Shown in pieces: positions 1-8,560 of a stretch of 64,000 nt of DNA. A model generated the notes under the pieces. That model saw nothing but the letters and a program-made list of their open reading frames with translations, was not told the origin of the DNA and searched no databases. The stretch is from assembly GCA_900768875.1 (NCBI GenBank), contig CAAGEP010000003.1, positions 496,001 to 560,000 on the forward strand. The letters are read 5' to 3'. How positions within the stretch are numbered: the first letter of the stretch is position 1; every line of letters begins with the position of its first letter. A program made the translations under genes and the position numbers. This DNA comes from Alphaproteobacteria bacterium. GTDB taxonomy: Bacteria > Pseudomonadota > Alphaproteobacteria > CAAGCB01 > CAG-977.

Positions 1-691
1 CCTTGACTTCCTGTTTGGTCATGCGCTGACGCTTCAAGTAGGAAAACTTTTGATAAAAATAGTCGGCGAAAGCGATGACGAACACAATCATCACCATCGT
101 CAGCAAAATCCACAGCAACAGCGAATACAGCAAATCGATAATCGACGCCACGTCAAACGACGGCGACGCCAGCACGTTGACAATGCGCGGTTTGACAATC
201 AGCCATCCCGCATAGCCCACCGCCGCGATTTTCAGCAGCCCTTTTATCATATCGACGATTTTGGCTTTGGTGATGAATTCCTTGGCGTTGGCGAACAGGT
301 TAATTCTGTCCCACTTCAGCGTCATGCGTTTGGGCGCGTACAGAAAACCGATTTGAACCAAAGCCGACGCTATCGCCAAAATCAAAAACAGCCCCAAAGG
401 CGCGGCAACTGCAATCAGCATATCCAGCGATGTATCGCGCAGCAAATCGCGCAGTCCCAGCGGGTCCGTCGGCAGCTGTTCGGGGCGTTCGATGTACTTG
501 ACGGACAGCCGCGCCGTGTACTTCATCAAAAACGGGCAAAGCCCCCACAGCATCATCAAAGCGGCAAACAGCATAAACCAGCTTTTGACTTCCTGAGACA
601 TGGGGACATGCCCTTCTTCGCGGGCGCGCTCCAGTTTTCGCTCGGAAGCCTCTTCTGTTTTCGAGGACTCGTCCTGATCGTCTTCAGCCAT
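1..691 (-). CDS. flhB: Flagellar export apparatus protein FlhB, 3' end cut by window
   Basis: Membrane component of the flagellar type III export gate that switches substrate specificity from rod/hook to filament proteins. About 230 N-terminal residues are visible, starting MAEDDQDESSKTEEASERKLE with the charged N-terminus typical of FlhB, followed by hydrophobic segments. The cytoplasmic autocleavage (NPTH) domain lies outside the window. The start at 691 lies 6 bases after the fliR stop. It is the last visible gene of the flgB-to-flhB operon. Identification is secure from sequence and gene order. Confidence 0.93.
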   Translation of the reverse strand, partial: MAEDDQDESSKTEEASERKLERAREEGHVPMSQEVKSWFMLFAALMMLWGLCPFLMKYTARLSVKYIERPEQLPTDPLGLRDLLRDTSLDMLIAVAAPLGLFLILAIASALVQIGFLYAPKRMTLKWDRINLFANAKEFITKAKIVDMIKGLLKIAAVGYAGWLIVKPRIVNVLASPSFDVASIIDLLYSLLLWILLTMVMIVFVIAFADYFYQKFSYLKRQRMTKQEVK

Positions 692-697
692 TGCCCC

Positions 698-1456
698 TCA
701 CCTTAACAGCAATCCGATTTCGTCGTCAAAGAACCGCAGGAACCACCGCATCACGGCGGGCAGAGTCACCATCATCAGCGCCAGCCCCAAATAGACTTGC
801 AAAGGCATAATAATGAACAAAATGTTCAGTTGCGGCATCAAACGCGACATAATCCCCATGGACGAATACAGCACGACAATCATTAAAATGAACGGCGCGC
901 CGATTCTGAATCCGTAATTGAATGCGGCGGACAAAGTTTTCGTCAGCATTTCCGACATGTCGCCCGTCAGCAAATTCTGCCCGACGGGAAAAACGGCATA
1001 ACTGTCCAGCACCGCCCCCAGCATCAAATGATGCGCGTTCGTTACCACAATCAGCATCACCGCACACAGCGTCAGAAAGCTGGACAGCACGGTCGACTGC
1101 ACCGACGTTTGCGGGTCAAGCACGGTCGCGTTTGAAAAGCTGGTCGCCATTGCGGCGTTCGTTCCCGCCAAATCCACGGCCGTCATCAAAAACGCGGGAA
1201 ACAGCCCCAAAAACAGCCCGACCGTGATTTCAATCAGCAGATATTTGAACAGCATCAAAACGCTTTCGGGCGGGGTCGGCATCACATTTGCCATAGCGGG
1301 GGTCAACGCCGCCGAAAACGCCAAAGCGAACAGCAGACGCACCCGCGCGGGAATGTAGCTTGACGAATAAAAGGGCATAAACAGCAACGCGCCGCCCAAA
1401 CGGGCGAACGCGAATAAAAAGTGATACAGCTCCAGACTCAGCAGTTTTTCCCACAT
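698..1456 (-). CDS. fliR: Flagellar export apparatus protein FliR
   Basis: Integral membrane subunit of the flagellar type III export gate (FliP-FliQ-FliR pore). At 252 residues it has the usual family length. It is almost entirely hydrophobic, with the family-like stretch ARLGGALLFMPFYSSSYIPA near residues 18-37. Its start lies 3 bases after the fliQ stop and its stop 6 bases before flhB, so translation is probably coupled. The fliQ-fliR-flhB order supports the call. Confidence 0.93.
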   Translation of the reverse strand: MWEKLLSLELYHFLFAFARLGGALLFMPFYSSSYIPARVRLLFALAFSAALTPAMANVMPTPPESVLMLFKYLLIEITVGLFLGLFPAFLMTAVDLAGTNAAMATSFSNATVLDPQTSVQSTVLSSFLTLCAVMLIVVTNAHHLMLGAVLDSYAVFPVGQNLLTGDMSEMLTKTLSAAFNYGFRIGAPFILMIVVLYSSMGIMSRLMPQLNILFIIMPLQVYLGLALMMVTLPAVMRWFLRFFDDEIGLLLR

Positions 1457-1459
1457 CGC

Positions 1460-1729
1460 TTATGTTCCCAAAGCGACAATGCGGTCGAACAACCCCGCGG
1501 AAAACGTCCTTAACTGGTCAATCATAAACGGAAGCAGCAAAATCAGCGAAATGAACACCACCAGAATTTTCGGCACGAACACCAGCGTCATTTCTTGGAT
1601 TTGAGTCAACGTCTGCACCAAACTGATAAGCAGACCGACAACCATCGCAATCATCAGCAACGGTCCCACGACCAGCAAAAGCGTGTAAATCGCGTCTTTA
1701 CCGACCTCCAGAACCATAACGTCGTTCAT
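1460..1729 (-). CDS. fliQ: Flagellar export apparatus protein FliQ
   Basis: Small two-helix membrane protein (89 residues) of the flagellar export gate. The start at 1729 (MNDVMVLEVGKDAIYTLLLV) was chosen because it gives the usual FliQ length. A longer in-frame reading would add 34 residues overlapping fliE. The motif QTLTQIQEMTLVFVPKI is characteristic. It lies 16 bases after fliE and 3 bases before fliR. Confidence 0.93.
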   Translation of the reverse strand: MNDVMVLEVGKDAIYTLLLVVGPLLMIAMVVGLLISLVQTLTQIQEMTLVFVPKILVVFISLILLLPFMIDQLRTFSAGLFDRIVALGT

Positions 1730-1745
1730 TGACCGCGCCCTTCCG

Positions 1746-2060
1746 TCAAATCGGCATTTGCAGAATATCTTGATAGGCGGAAACGACCTTGTCGCGCACG
1801 GCGACGACGGTTTGCAAAGCGACTTCGGCATTTGACACCGCCATAACGACCTCTTGAATATCCGCGGTTCCTTTGACGGCTTTCATACTCATCAATTCGG
1901 CGTATTGGTTATCCTTTTCCACCTGTTCGGCGGCAGAGCGCACCATTTCGGAAAACGTCCCCGCGGGCGAAACGGCTTTCGCTTCGTCGGCGGACGGCAA
2001 AACCGCGCGGGTCGCCGCCGTCTGATACGCCGAAAGAGCTTGGGAAATCTGATTGACCAT
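1746..2060 (-). CDS. fliE: Flagellar hook-basal body protein FliE
   Basis: Periplasmic adaptor joining the MS ring to the flagellar rod, exported by the flagellar type III system. It has 104 residues, the normal size, with the conserved C-terminal half (DIQEVVMAVSNAEVALQTVV, then VRDKVVSAYQDILQMPI ending in the typical M-P-I). It sits between flgC and fliQ as in many alphaproteobacteria. Confidence 0.93.
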   Translation of the reverse strand: MVNQISQALSAYQTAATRAVLPSADEAKAVSPAGTFSEMVRSAAEQVEKDNQYAELMSMKAVKGTADIQEVVMAVSNAEVALQTVVAVRDKVVSAYQDILQMPI

Positions 2061-2078
2061 TTTCTATCCTTTCAAGCG

Positions 2079-2489
2079 TCAGCGGATTAAATCCAACGTG
2101 CGGCTCATCATATCCTTGGACACGGAAATCACGTTCAAGTTCGCTTCGTAAGTTCTTTGCGCTTCTTTCATATCCATCGTTTCAATCAAAGGATTGACGT
2201 TCGGCAGCAACACATAGCCGTCTTTGTCGGCGGCGACGTGATTCGGGTCGTATTTGCGTTCCAGTTCGCTTCTGTCGCGGGAAACGCGTCCGACTTTGAC
2301 CATTTCCGCACCCGTCGCCCTGTCCAGTTCGTTGCGGAACGTCACCGTTTTGCGGCGATAAGGCTGTCCGCCAGGCGTTTTGGCAAGCGAATCCGCGTTC
2401 GCCATATTTTCGGCGATGACGCGCAACCGTTGGGATTGGGCTTTCATGCCCGAAGCGGCGATTTTTTTGCTCAGCGTCAAATCATCCAT
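2079..2489 (-). CDS. flgC: Flagellar proximal rod protein FlgC
   Basis: Proximal rod subunit of the basal body. It has 136 residues. The N-terminal rod signature SGMKAQSQRLRVIAENMANA (about residues 13-32) and the C-terminal NVISVSKDMMSRTLDL segment are typical of FlgC. It lies 20 bases after the flgB stop in the same operon. Confidence 0.95.
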   Translation of the reverse strand: MDDLTLSKKIAASGMKAQSQRLRVIAENMANADSLAKTPGGQPYRRKTVTFRNELDRATGAEMVKVGRVSRDRSELERKYDPNHVAADKDGYVLLPNVNPLIETMDMKEAQRTYEANLNVISVSKDMMSRTLDLIR

Positions 2490-2509
2490 GATATTCCTCC
2501 CTTACGGCA

Positions 2510-2953
2510 TTATTTGCCCAACGCGGTTCCCAGCAGAGCCATATTCTTTTTGAACAGAGTCGTTACCTGTTCGTGCTGACCGCGGGTTTCGTCGATTTTT
2601 GCCCATTGTTCCTCTAAAATCACACCGTTTTTATCGATGACGGTTTCAAAGGGGCGGCGGGTTTCCTTGACTTTTGCCTTGCCGTCCGCGACGGGCGACA
2701 AGTGTTTCGGATCGGTTTTGACCATTTTCGCATCCCCCGAAGCGGCGGTGCGGTGCATCGGATTCGTGCGCGTCAAAGGAACGTGTTTGCTTTCGCCGAC
2801 GAATTCCTTGAACTTCAGCGGTTCGACATCGGACGGCATATAGTTCGGCGTATTGGCGTTGGCGATGTTTTGGGACAAGACGGACTGTCTTTGCGCCAGC
2901 CAGCGCATTTTTTCTTCGCTCATTTGGTACAAGGACAAATTCTGCAAATCCAT
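2510..2953 (-). CDS. flgB: Flagellar proximal rod protein FlgB
   Basis: Proximal rod subunit, first gene of the flgB-flgC-fliE-fliQ-fliR-flhB operon. It has 147 residues with the rod-protein N-terminal signature QRQSVLSQNIANANTPNY (about residues 22-39). The start has a good ribosome-binding site (AGGGAG) a few bases upstream. A sigma-54-like promoter lies about 75 bases upstream, the expected arrangement for middle flagellar genes. Confidence 0.95.
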   Translation of the reverse strand: MDLQNLSLYQMSEEKMRWLAQRQSVLSQNIANANTPNYMPSDVEPLKFKEFVGESKHVPLTRTNPMHRTAASGDAKMVKTDPKHLSPVADGKAKVKETRRPFETVIDKNGVILEEQWAKIDETRGQHEQVTTLFKKNMALLGTALGK

Positions 2954-3028
2954 GTTCGACTCCCTTTCACATCATCTTGCGTTTTTTTATTTAAGAAAAA
3001 GTGAATCTTTTTCCCACCTTGTCAGCTT

Positions 3029-3045
3029 TGCAAGAACCGTGCCGA
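3029..3045 (-). promoter_or_regulatory. Sigma-54 (RpoN)-type promoter for the flagellar operon
   Basis: On the minus strand the sequence reads TCGGCACGGTTCTTGCA. It has the invariant GG and GC separated by exactly 10 bases and matches the -24/-12 consensus (TGGCACG-N4-TTGCA) at all but one core position. It sits about 75 bases upstream of flgB, the first gene of the flagellar operon, which is the type of gene commonly transcribed by RpoN. No FlbD/NtrC-type enhancer site was identified. Confidence 0.72.
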
Positions 3046-3154
3046 TTCCAGATTGCCCGCTTTTCGCCCGAAATGCAAAGATTTTTCTTTTCCGCGCGCT
3101 TTTTAAAGCGTACAACCCGAAACACCTTTTCATTTTAAAACGGAGTTTTGAAAA

Positions 3155-3490
3155 ATGCACGCTGTTTTACCTGTCGTTCTGTTGATTTGTTCGAACATTT
3201 TTATGACTTTTGCGTGGTACGGACACTTGAAATTCAAATCGACTTCGCTGTGGGTGGTGATTTTGGTCAGCTGGGGAATCGCGTTTTTCGAATACTGCCT
3301 GCAAGTCCCCGCCAACCGAATCGGGCACGAGTATTATTCCGCCGCCCAGCTCAAAGGCATGCAGGAAGTCATCACGCTGAGCGTCTTTGCCGTGTTTTCG
3401 ATTTTTTATCTGGGCGAGCAAATCCGCTGGAATCATATCGCGGGATTTATCCTTTTGGTCGTTGCGGGCGCATTGATTTTTAAACGCTGA
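3155..3490 (+). CDS. Small four-helix membrane protein, DUF486/DMT-like family
   Basis: A 111-residue protein with four predicted membrane helices, closely resembling the conserved DMT-superfamily-like DUF486 proteins. Matching stretches include FMTFAWYGHLKFK near the N-terminus, VSWGIAFFEYCLQVPANRIG in the middle and LGEQIRWNHIAGFILLV at the end. Substrate and role are unknown. It has its own ribosome-binding site (GGAG, 3142-3145) and is divergent from the flagellar operon, facing the qmcA-nfeD genes. Confidence 0.8.
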   Translation: MHAVLPVVLLICSNIFMTFAWYGHLKFKSTSLWVVILVSWGIAFFEYCLQVPANRIGHEYYSAAQLKGMQEVITLSVFAVFSIFYLGEQIRWNHIAGFILLVVAGALIFKR

Positions 3491-3535
3491 TACGGTATCA
3501 TACGTTCAATATTGTTTTTTGAAAGGATACTGGCA

Positions 3536-4459
3536 ATGAGTGGTTTTGTCGTTTTTTTGATTGTTCTGGCAATCGTGGTCATTTCTTCGGGCGTCAAAAC
3601 CGTGCCGCAAGGCATGGAATACACCGTCGAACGGTTCGGACGCTACACGCACACTTTGAAACCGGGGCTGAGCCTGATTATCCCCTTTGTCGATTCCATC
3701 GGCGCGAAAGTCAACATGATGGAACAGGTTCTTGACGTTCCGTCGCAGGAAGTCATCACCAAAGACAACGCCATGGTTACCGTCGACGGCGTCGTGTTCT
3801 TCCAAGTGCTGGAAGCCGCCCCCGCCGTTTACGAAGTCCGCCAGCTGCAGGTCGCGATTTTGAATTTGGTCATGACGAACATCCGTACCGTGATGGGGTC
3901 GATGGACTTGGACGAACTGCTCAGCCAGCGCGACGTGATTAACCACCGCTTGCTGGAAGTCGTGGACAAGGCGACCGAAGCCTGGGGCGTCAAAGTCATG
4001 CGTATCGAAATCAAAGACATCACGCCGCCGCGCGATTTGGTCGATGCCATGGCGCGCCAGATGAAAGCCGAACGCGACAAACGCGCCCAAATTCTGGAAG
4101 CCGAAGGTCTGCGTCAAGCGCAAATTCTGAAAGCCGAAGGTGAAAAGCAATCCGTCGTTCTGGCGGCGGAAGGACGCAAGGAAGCCGCTTTCCGCGACGC
4201 CGAAGCCCGCGAACGCCAAGCCGAAGCGGAAGCCAAAGCGACCGCCTATGTTTCCGAAGCCATCGGCAAAGGCAACATCAACGCGATTAACTACTTCTTG
4301 GGTCAGAAATATCTGGACGCTTTGAAATCCATCGGCACGGCGGACAATTCCAAAATGGTCATGCTGCCGCTGGAAGCGACCAACATTCTGGGGTCCATCG
4401 CGGGCATCGGCGAAATCGCCAAAGAAAGCTTGGCAAAACAGACAACCAAGCGAGGCTGA
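3536..4459 (+). CDS. qmcA: SPFH/stomatin-like membrane protein (QmcA family)
   Basis: Membrane-anchored SPFH (band 7) protein that forms inner-membrane microdomains and modulates membrane proteases. An N-terminal membrane helix (residues 3-20) is followed by the SPFH domain ([19 protein letters not shown]; then [20 protein letters not shown]) and an Ala/Glu-rich coiled coil (about residues 180-245). It has 307 residues. The start at 3536 was chosen over one 24 bases upstream because GAAAGGA lies just before it. The nfeD gene follows after one base, the classic paired arrangement. Confidence 0.9.
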   Translation: MSGFVVFLIVLAIVVISSGVKTVPQGMEYTVERFGRYTHTLKPGLSLIIPFVDSIGAKVNMMEQVLDVPSQEVITKDNAMVTVDGVVFFQVLEAAPAVYEVRQLQVAILNLVMTNIRTVMGSMDLDELLSQRDVINHRLLEVVDKATEAWGVKVMRIEIKDITPPRDLVDAMARQMKAERDKRAQILEAEGLRQAQILKAEGEKQSVVLAAEGRKEAAFRDAEARERQAEAEAKATAYVSEAIGKGNINAINYFLGQKYLDALKSIGTADNSKMVMLPLEATNILGSIAGIGEIAKESLAKQTTKRG

Positions 4460-4460
4460 T

Positions 4461-4901
4461 ATGGAATTTGCGGATTACTGGGGCTGGCTGACCGCGGGCG
4501 TGGTGCTGATGGTGTTGGAAATTCTGACGCCGGGGGTGTTCTTTATGTGGATAGGCTTCGGCGCGCTGCTGACGGGCTTGGTATCCGCGATGTTTCCTGC
4601 GGCGACGCCTGTCGTTTTGGGAACGGTTTTCGCCGTTCTGTCGGTCATTTCCGTCATCATCGGACGCAAGCTGATTGGCAAAAAACAAGCCGTCGACAAC
4701 ACTCTGAACAACCGCGGCGCGCTCTACATCGGGCAAAACTTTCAGGTCTTTGAACCGATTGCGGACGGACGCGGCAAAATCAAAGTCGGCGACACGCTTT
4801 GGCTGGCGTCCTGCCCTCAAAACGTCCCCGTCGGGGCAACCGTCAAAGTCACGGGCGTCAGCGGCACTTTCCTTGTGGTCGAGCCGGTTGATGAAAAATA
4901 A
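4461..4901 (+). CDS. NfeD-family membrane protein, partner of QmcA
   Basis: A short NfeD protein (146 residues) with three hydrophobic segments (about residues 10-75) and a C-terminal OB-fold-like soluble domain (GQNFQVFEPIADGRGKIKVG... VKVTGVSGTFLVVEPV). Such proteins are encoded next to SPFH proteins and are thought to interact with them in the membrane. Its 3' end overlaps the next gene by 11 bases in another frame. Confidence 0.88.
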   Translation: MEFADYWGWLTAGVVLMVLEILTPGVFFMWIGFGALLTGLVSAMFPAATPVVLGTVFAVLSVISVIIGRKLIGKKQAVDNTLNNRGALYIGQNFQVFEPIADGRGKIKVGDTLWLASCPQNVPVGATVKVTGVSGTFLVVEPVDEK

Positions 4902-6417
4902 AGCTTTCTTTATCGGGGCAAGCCTTTGCGGGCTTGCTCTTTTATTTTTCGCCGTTTTTCCGCTGACCACGGGAGAACAGCTGCCTTATCGTTTTCACGA
5001 ACATTTTTACAACACGCTGGAAATCGCGCGCGGTCATATCGTCAGCAACGACTTTTCTCCCGTTTGGGGGGGCGTTTTGACGAGCTTCGACGGTTGGTTT
5101 GACGGTCGGTCTTTTTTCGCCGCCGTTTACGCCGTTCTGATGTTGAGCGGCGCCGCGTTTTTGTTCCTGCTGTTCAAGCTGCTGAAAAAGCTTGATTTGC
5201 CGTTGACCGATGGCGGAAAGTTCGCCGTCGCCGCGTTTGCTTTGGCGTTTTACATCAAAACTGCCGTTTCTGGAACAGATGCCGCTTTGGCGATGCCTGC
5301 CGTTTTGCTTGCCGCGCTCGCTTTGCTTCACGCTCTTGAAAAGCCGCGCGTTTTAACGGGAATCGCGGGCGGATTGGCGGTGTCCGCGATGCTGTTGACG
5401 CGCTTTGACACTGCGGGATTCGCGATAACGTTCGCTTTGGTGTTTTATTTTCAGTTCAATGGCAAAGAACCCGTTTCTTACAAGCAATTTTTCGCTTTGA
5501 TTGCGGGCTTGGCAATCGGCGTTCTGCCCGTAGCGGGCTATTGGCTGTGGGAAAAACACACATTCGGCGCGATTGTGCCGATGACGGTGCTCGGCTGGAC
5601 AAATGCGCAAGGAAGCGCGCCGTGGCGTATGCTTCAGCTGCTGTTTATCGACCCTGTCCGCAATATGATTCATCAGCCGACCGCGATTGTTCTGGTCTCG
5701 TTTCCCGTTTTGCTGATTGCGCTGACGGCGTATCATTCGTTCCCGTGGATTAAGCGCGAACAAACGCCCCGCGACACTTTGTTTTACAGTATGCTGTGGT
5801 TTCCCGTTTTTCAAATCACGGCGTTGGCGCTGTTCAGTTACATCCTTGTCCCCGATTACGCTTTTTACCCGCTGGGAATCGGCGCGCCCGTTGCTTTGGC
5901 GTATGCGATTAACCGCATTTCCGCCAATGTTCGCGGCGGCGACGTTACCCTTGCCGAAAAAAGCTGGCTGTTCGTCGGCGGCTGTATGACGGCACTATGC
6001 TTTTACATTCCTCTCCGTTCTTGCGATATGTCGTACAAGCAAGCGGTTGATGCTTTAAAACCGTTTATCGAAACGCATGCGGGAACATACGCCATGGGAA
6101 AAGGCGCAACAATCGCCGCCTTTGAAACGGACGGCCGTTTTATCCGCTTGGACGGACCGGCGGCGGAGGCAAACCTGCAGACTTTATTGAAGAACCAAAC
6201 CGACATCAACGCCGTGTTCAAACAATACGGCATTGACTGGTACATCGGCATAAACTTGACCAAACAGGACAGCGGCTGCTACGGAATCCGCGAACCCAAG
6301 CAAAACAGTTTCGGCACAAACAAAAGCCTGCAAGGTTGGATGTGCGAAACACCCGTTGCGGAAATTTCCGCTTCGCCGACACTAAAACTGCAAATTTTCA
6401 ATGTAAAACAGGAATAG
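4891..6417 (+). CDS. Polytopic membrane protein of unknown function, possibly GT-C-like
   Basis: A 508-residue protein with about ten hydrophobic segments over residues 1-385 and a soluble C-terminal domain of roughly 120 residues (periplasmic, by inference). The start at 4891 overlaps the nfeD stop. The layout (many helices, a large first loop, a soluble C-terminal domain) resembles GT-C glycosyltransferases of the ArnT/PMT type, but I see no diagnostic catalytic motif, so the function is not assigned. It ends at a strong bidirectional terminator. Confidence 0.6.
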   Translation: MKNKAFFIGASLCGLALLFFAVFPLTTGEQLPYRFHEHFYNTLEIARGHIVSNDFSPVWGGVLTSFDGWFDGRSFFAAVYAVLMLSGAAFLFLLFKLLKKLDLPLTDGGKFAVAAFALAFYIKTAVSGTDAALAMPAVLLAALALLHALEKPRVLTGIAGGLAVSAMLLTRFDTAGFAITFALVFYFQFNGKEPVSYKQFFALIAGLAIGVLPVAGYWLWEKHTFGAIVPMTVLGWTNAQGSAPWRMLQLLFIDPVRNMIHQPTAIVLVSFPVLLIALTAYHSFPWIKREQTPRDTLFYSMLWFPVFQITALALFSYILVPDYAFYPLGIGAPVALAYAINRISANVRGGDVTLAEKSWLFVGGCMTALCFYIPLRSCDMSYKQAVDALKPFIETHAGTYAMGKGATIAAFETDGRFIRLDGPAAEANLQTLLKNQTDINAVFKQYGIDWYIGINLTKQDSGCYGIREPKQNSFGTNKSLQGWMCETPVAEISASPTLKLQIFNVKQE

Positions 6418-6418
6418 C

Positions 6419-6447
6419 AAAAAGCGGTGTTGAAGAACACCGCTTTT
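6419..6447. terminator. Bidirectional intrinsic terminator
   Basis: AAAGCGGTGTT and AACACCGCTTT form an 11-bp stem with a GAAG loop, flanked by A-runs and T-runs on either side. It separates two convergent genes (stops at 6417 and 6467) and can serve both strands. Confidence 0.9.
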
Positions 6448-6466
6448 TATGTGTGAAACTCCGTTC

Positions 6467-8548
6467 TTACCGGCCTTGGTTGCGCCGTTTGACAAGCGTC
6501 GAAATCGCAACCGCGGCCTTTTTCGCCGCGGGCTTTTTCATCCCCTTGGTGCGCGGGGGGATTGTGTCGGCGCGTGTCGGAATGCCGTCCAAAGTCTTGG
6601 CATCATCCTTTCCCGTCATTTCCTTGCGGATTTCAAAGTATTTTTTCATCTGCGTCATCGTGTGGTCGCACACGTCCAAATACTTGCCGCCGTTCAGAAT
6701 TTCGGGATTGTCCTTGAAGTAATTGCCGTGTTGAGTCCACGCGATTTCGGCAATCGTTTTCTGCGCGGAAATCGACTGATCAAAGCTCATCTGATGTTCT
6801 TTGTCCTTGCCGTTCGCGATGTCGCGCAAATCCTGCTGCATCGGCTCCAACAAATAATTGGCTTCATAAACCGTTTTCGTTCCCTGTTGATCGTACCACG
6901 ATTTAAACGTGTCGGTCAGCAGTTGATCGCCCAGCTGCGCGTCGTTTTTAATCAGCGCTTTCGTAAAGCCCTCGGCAATCGGCGGATAATACCTGTAGAA
7001 TTCCTGTTTCGGCGCGGGATCGCCCAAACGGAACATTTCCTCGCACGCCGTCGCCGCGTACGCCTGAGCGTCGGCTTCCATCGCGCGCATGTAAATCAGG
7101 TTCGTTTTGACGTCCCAACGGTTTTCCTCCAGATTGGAGGCGCGCATGAATTGCCCCGCATGGCGGCATTCGTGGCACATCGTCCCGACCAGCTTCGAAT
7201 CGGTGAATTTCGGGTTCAGCGCGATGCGTTTGTGTTCGGGATCGGCAAAACCGAAAGCGCGGTTTTCGCCCTTGATAAAGTTGAAATGAAACCCGTTGTC
7301 CGCCGCAATTTGCAACGTTTCCAAACCCGTTTTACTGCGCGCCAGACGGTTGATTAAAGCAATCATGCGCGGACGGTCTTTTTTCGCGCAATAACGCAAA
7401 TCGACATCGACCGCGGGCTTTTCGTCGGGATATTCTTTTTTTCCTCCGGGCGGTTCGAACGCCTGCCCCAACGTTCCCAACATTCCTTTAAGCTTGCGCT
7501 GAGCCAGAATGGCTTTCCAGCGTTCAATCGTGTTGCCCATGCTCATCGTTTCGCCGACGTTGCCGCGCGGCTGTCCCATTTCGGGCAAGCGGCGCGCAAA
7601 CGCGTCCTTGTTCGTCGGCAAAGAGTCGACGGATTTGTCGGGCTCAATCCCCAAACGCTGTTTGCGAATTTCAAAGAAAGCCTGTGCGTCGGATTTTGTG
7701 CGTTCACCGACGGAAGCAAAGCGTTCTTCGTCCAAGAAATCGGGATTTTCCGCCGACAGATAGTTGCCGTTTTTCGTCCAGCCGATTTTGCCGACAACGG
7801 TTTTGGAATCAACGTTTTCGGCAAAAGTATACACTCCTTCGTCTTCGCCCTTACCCGACGCGAAATTCTGTTGTATCGCGTCGTGCATCGGTTCGATGAT
7901 GTAACCTTCTTCGTAGTTTTGTTTGGTACCCGTCTGGTCGTACCAGCCTTTGAACACGTCGGCGACGACCTTGTCGTTCAAAACGCCCTCTTTGGCAATC
8001 GAGGCTTCATAGGCTTTGTAAATGGGCGGATAAAATTTGGCAAACGTCGCCAAAGGCCCTTTGTCCCCCTGCATTTCCAATTCCTTGCACGCTTTGACGG
8101 CGTACGCCTGCGCGTCGGCTTCCTTGGCGCGGGAATAGCGAATAATCGACGCGACGTTCAGTTGGTCGCGGTCGGGGATGTCTTTCATGCGTTCCGCCTG
8201 CCCCGCATGGCGCGATTCGTGGCACAAGGTCGACACCAGCTTGTCGTCGGACGCCATGGGCCCCAAACCGATATATTTCATATCGCCGCCGAAATAACAG
8301 CCGAAGCAGTTTGTCTTTGCATCCAAAAATCCGAACTTCACACCCGCTTTGTTGGCGATTTCCAACGTTTCGCGTCCCGCTTCGGATTTTGCCAAGCGGT
8401 TGACGATATGAATCATGCGCGGCATTTCTTCGTCGGAACACAGCGACAAATCGACATCGACCGTCAGCTTTTCATTCGGATCGTAAGAAACTTTCTGCTT
8501 GGGTTCATCCAGAACTTTTTGCAGCATTGAAGACGTCATTATTTCCAT
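6467..8548 (-). CDS. HExxH putative metallopeptidase with two tandem copies of the domain
   Basis: A 693-residue protein made of two homologous halves (about residues 25-320 and 375-670). Copy 1 has HESRH at 110-114 and EADAQAY from E143. Copy 2 has HECRH at 459-463 and EADAQAY from E491. Each copy also carries the downstream G/S-WYDQ motif and a terminal PT-rich segment. HExxH followed by a Glu about 33 residues later fits a zinc-peptidase site. There is no signal peptide or membrane helix, and the C-terminus is basic (VKRRNQGR). GAGGAG before the start overlaps the stop of the upstream paralogue, so the two genes form one operon. Substrate and location are unknown. I recall a Pfam putative-metallopeptidase family (DUF6782) of this type, not verified. 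Confidence 0.72.
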   Translation of the reverse strand: MEIMTSSMLQKVLDEPKQKVSYDPNEKLTVDVDLSLCSDEEMPRMIHIVNRLAKSEAGRETLEIANKAGVKFGFLDAKTNCFGCYFGGDMKYIGLGPMASDDKLVSTLCHESRHAGQAERMKDIPDRDQLNVASIIRYSRAKEADAQAYAVKACKELEMQGDKGPLATFAKFYPPIYKAYEASIAKEGVLNDKVVADVFKGWYDQTGTKQNYEEGYIIEPMHDAIQQNFASGKGEDEGVYTFAENVDSKTVVGKIGWTKNGNYLSAENPDFLDEERFASVGERTKSDAQAFFEIRKQRLGIEPDKSVDSLPTNKDAFARRLPEMGQPRGNVGETMSMGNTIERWKAILAQRKLKGMLGTLGQAFEPPGGKKEYPDEKPAVDVDLRYCAKKDRPRMIALINRLARSKTGLETLQIAADNGFHFNFIKGENRAFGFADPEHKRIALNPKFTDSKLVGTMCHECRHAGQFMRASNLEENRWDVKTNLIYMRAMEADAQAYAATACEEMFRLGDPAPKQEFYRYYPPIAEGFTKALIKNDAQLGDQLLTDTFKSWYDQQGTKTVYEANYLLEPMQQDLRDIANGKDKEHQMSFDQSISAQKTIAEIAWTQHGNYFKDNPEILNGGKYLDVCDHTMTQMKKYFEIRKEMTGKDDAKTLDGIPTRADTIPPRTKGMKKPAAKKAAVAISTLVKRRNQGR

Positions 8549-8560
8549 AATTCAAACTCC

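Noticed and set aside
4750..4890. A longer start for the polytopic membrane protein
   Set aside because: The extra 47 residues overlap nfeD and are not hydrophobic. The start at 4891 directly precedes the first membrane helix.
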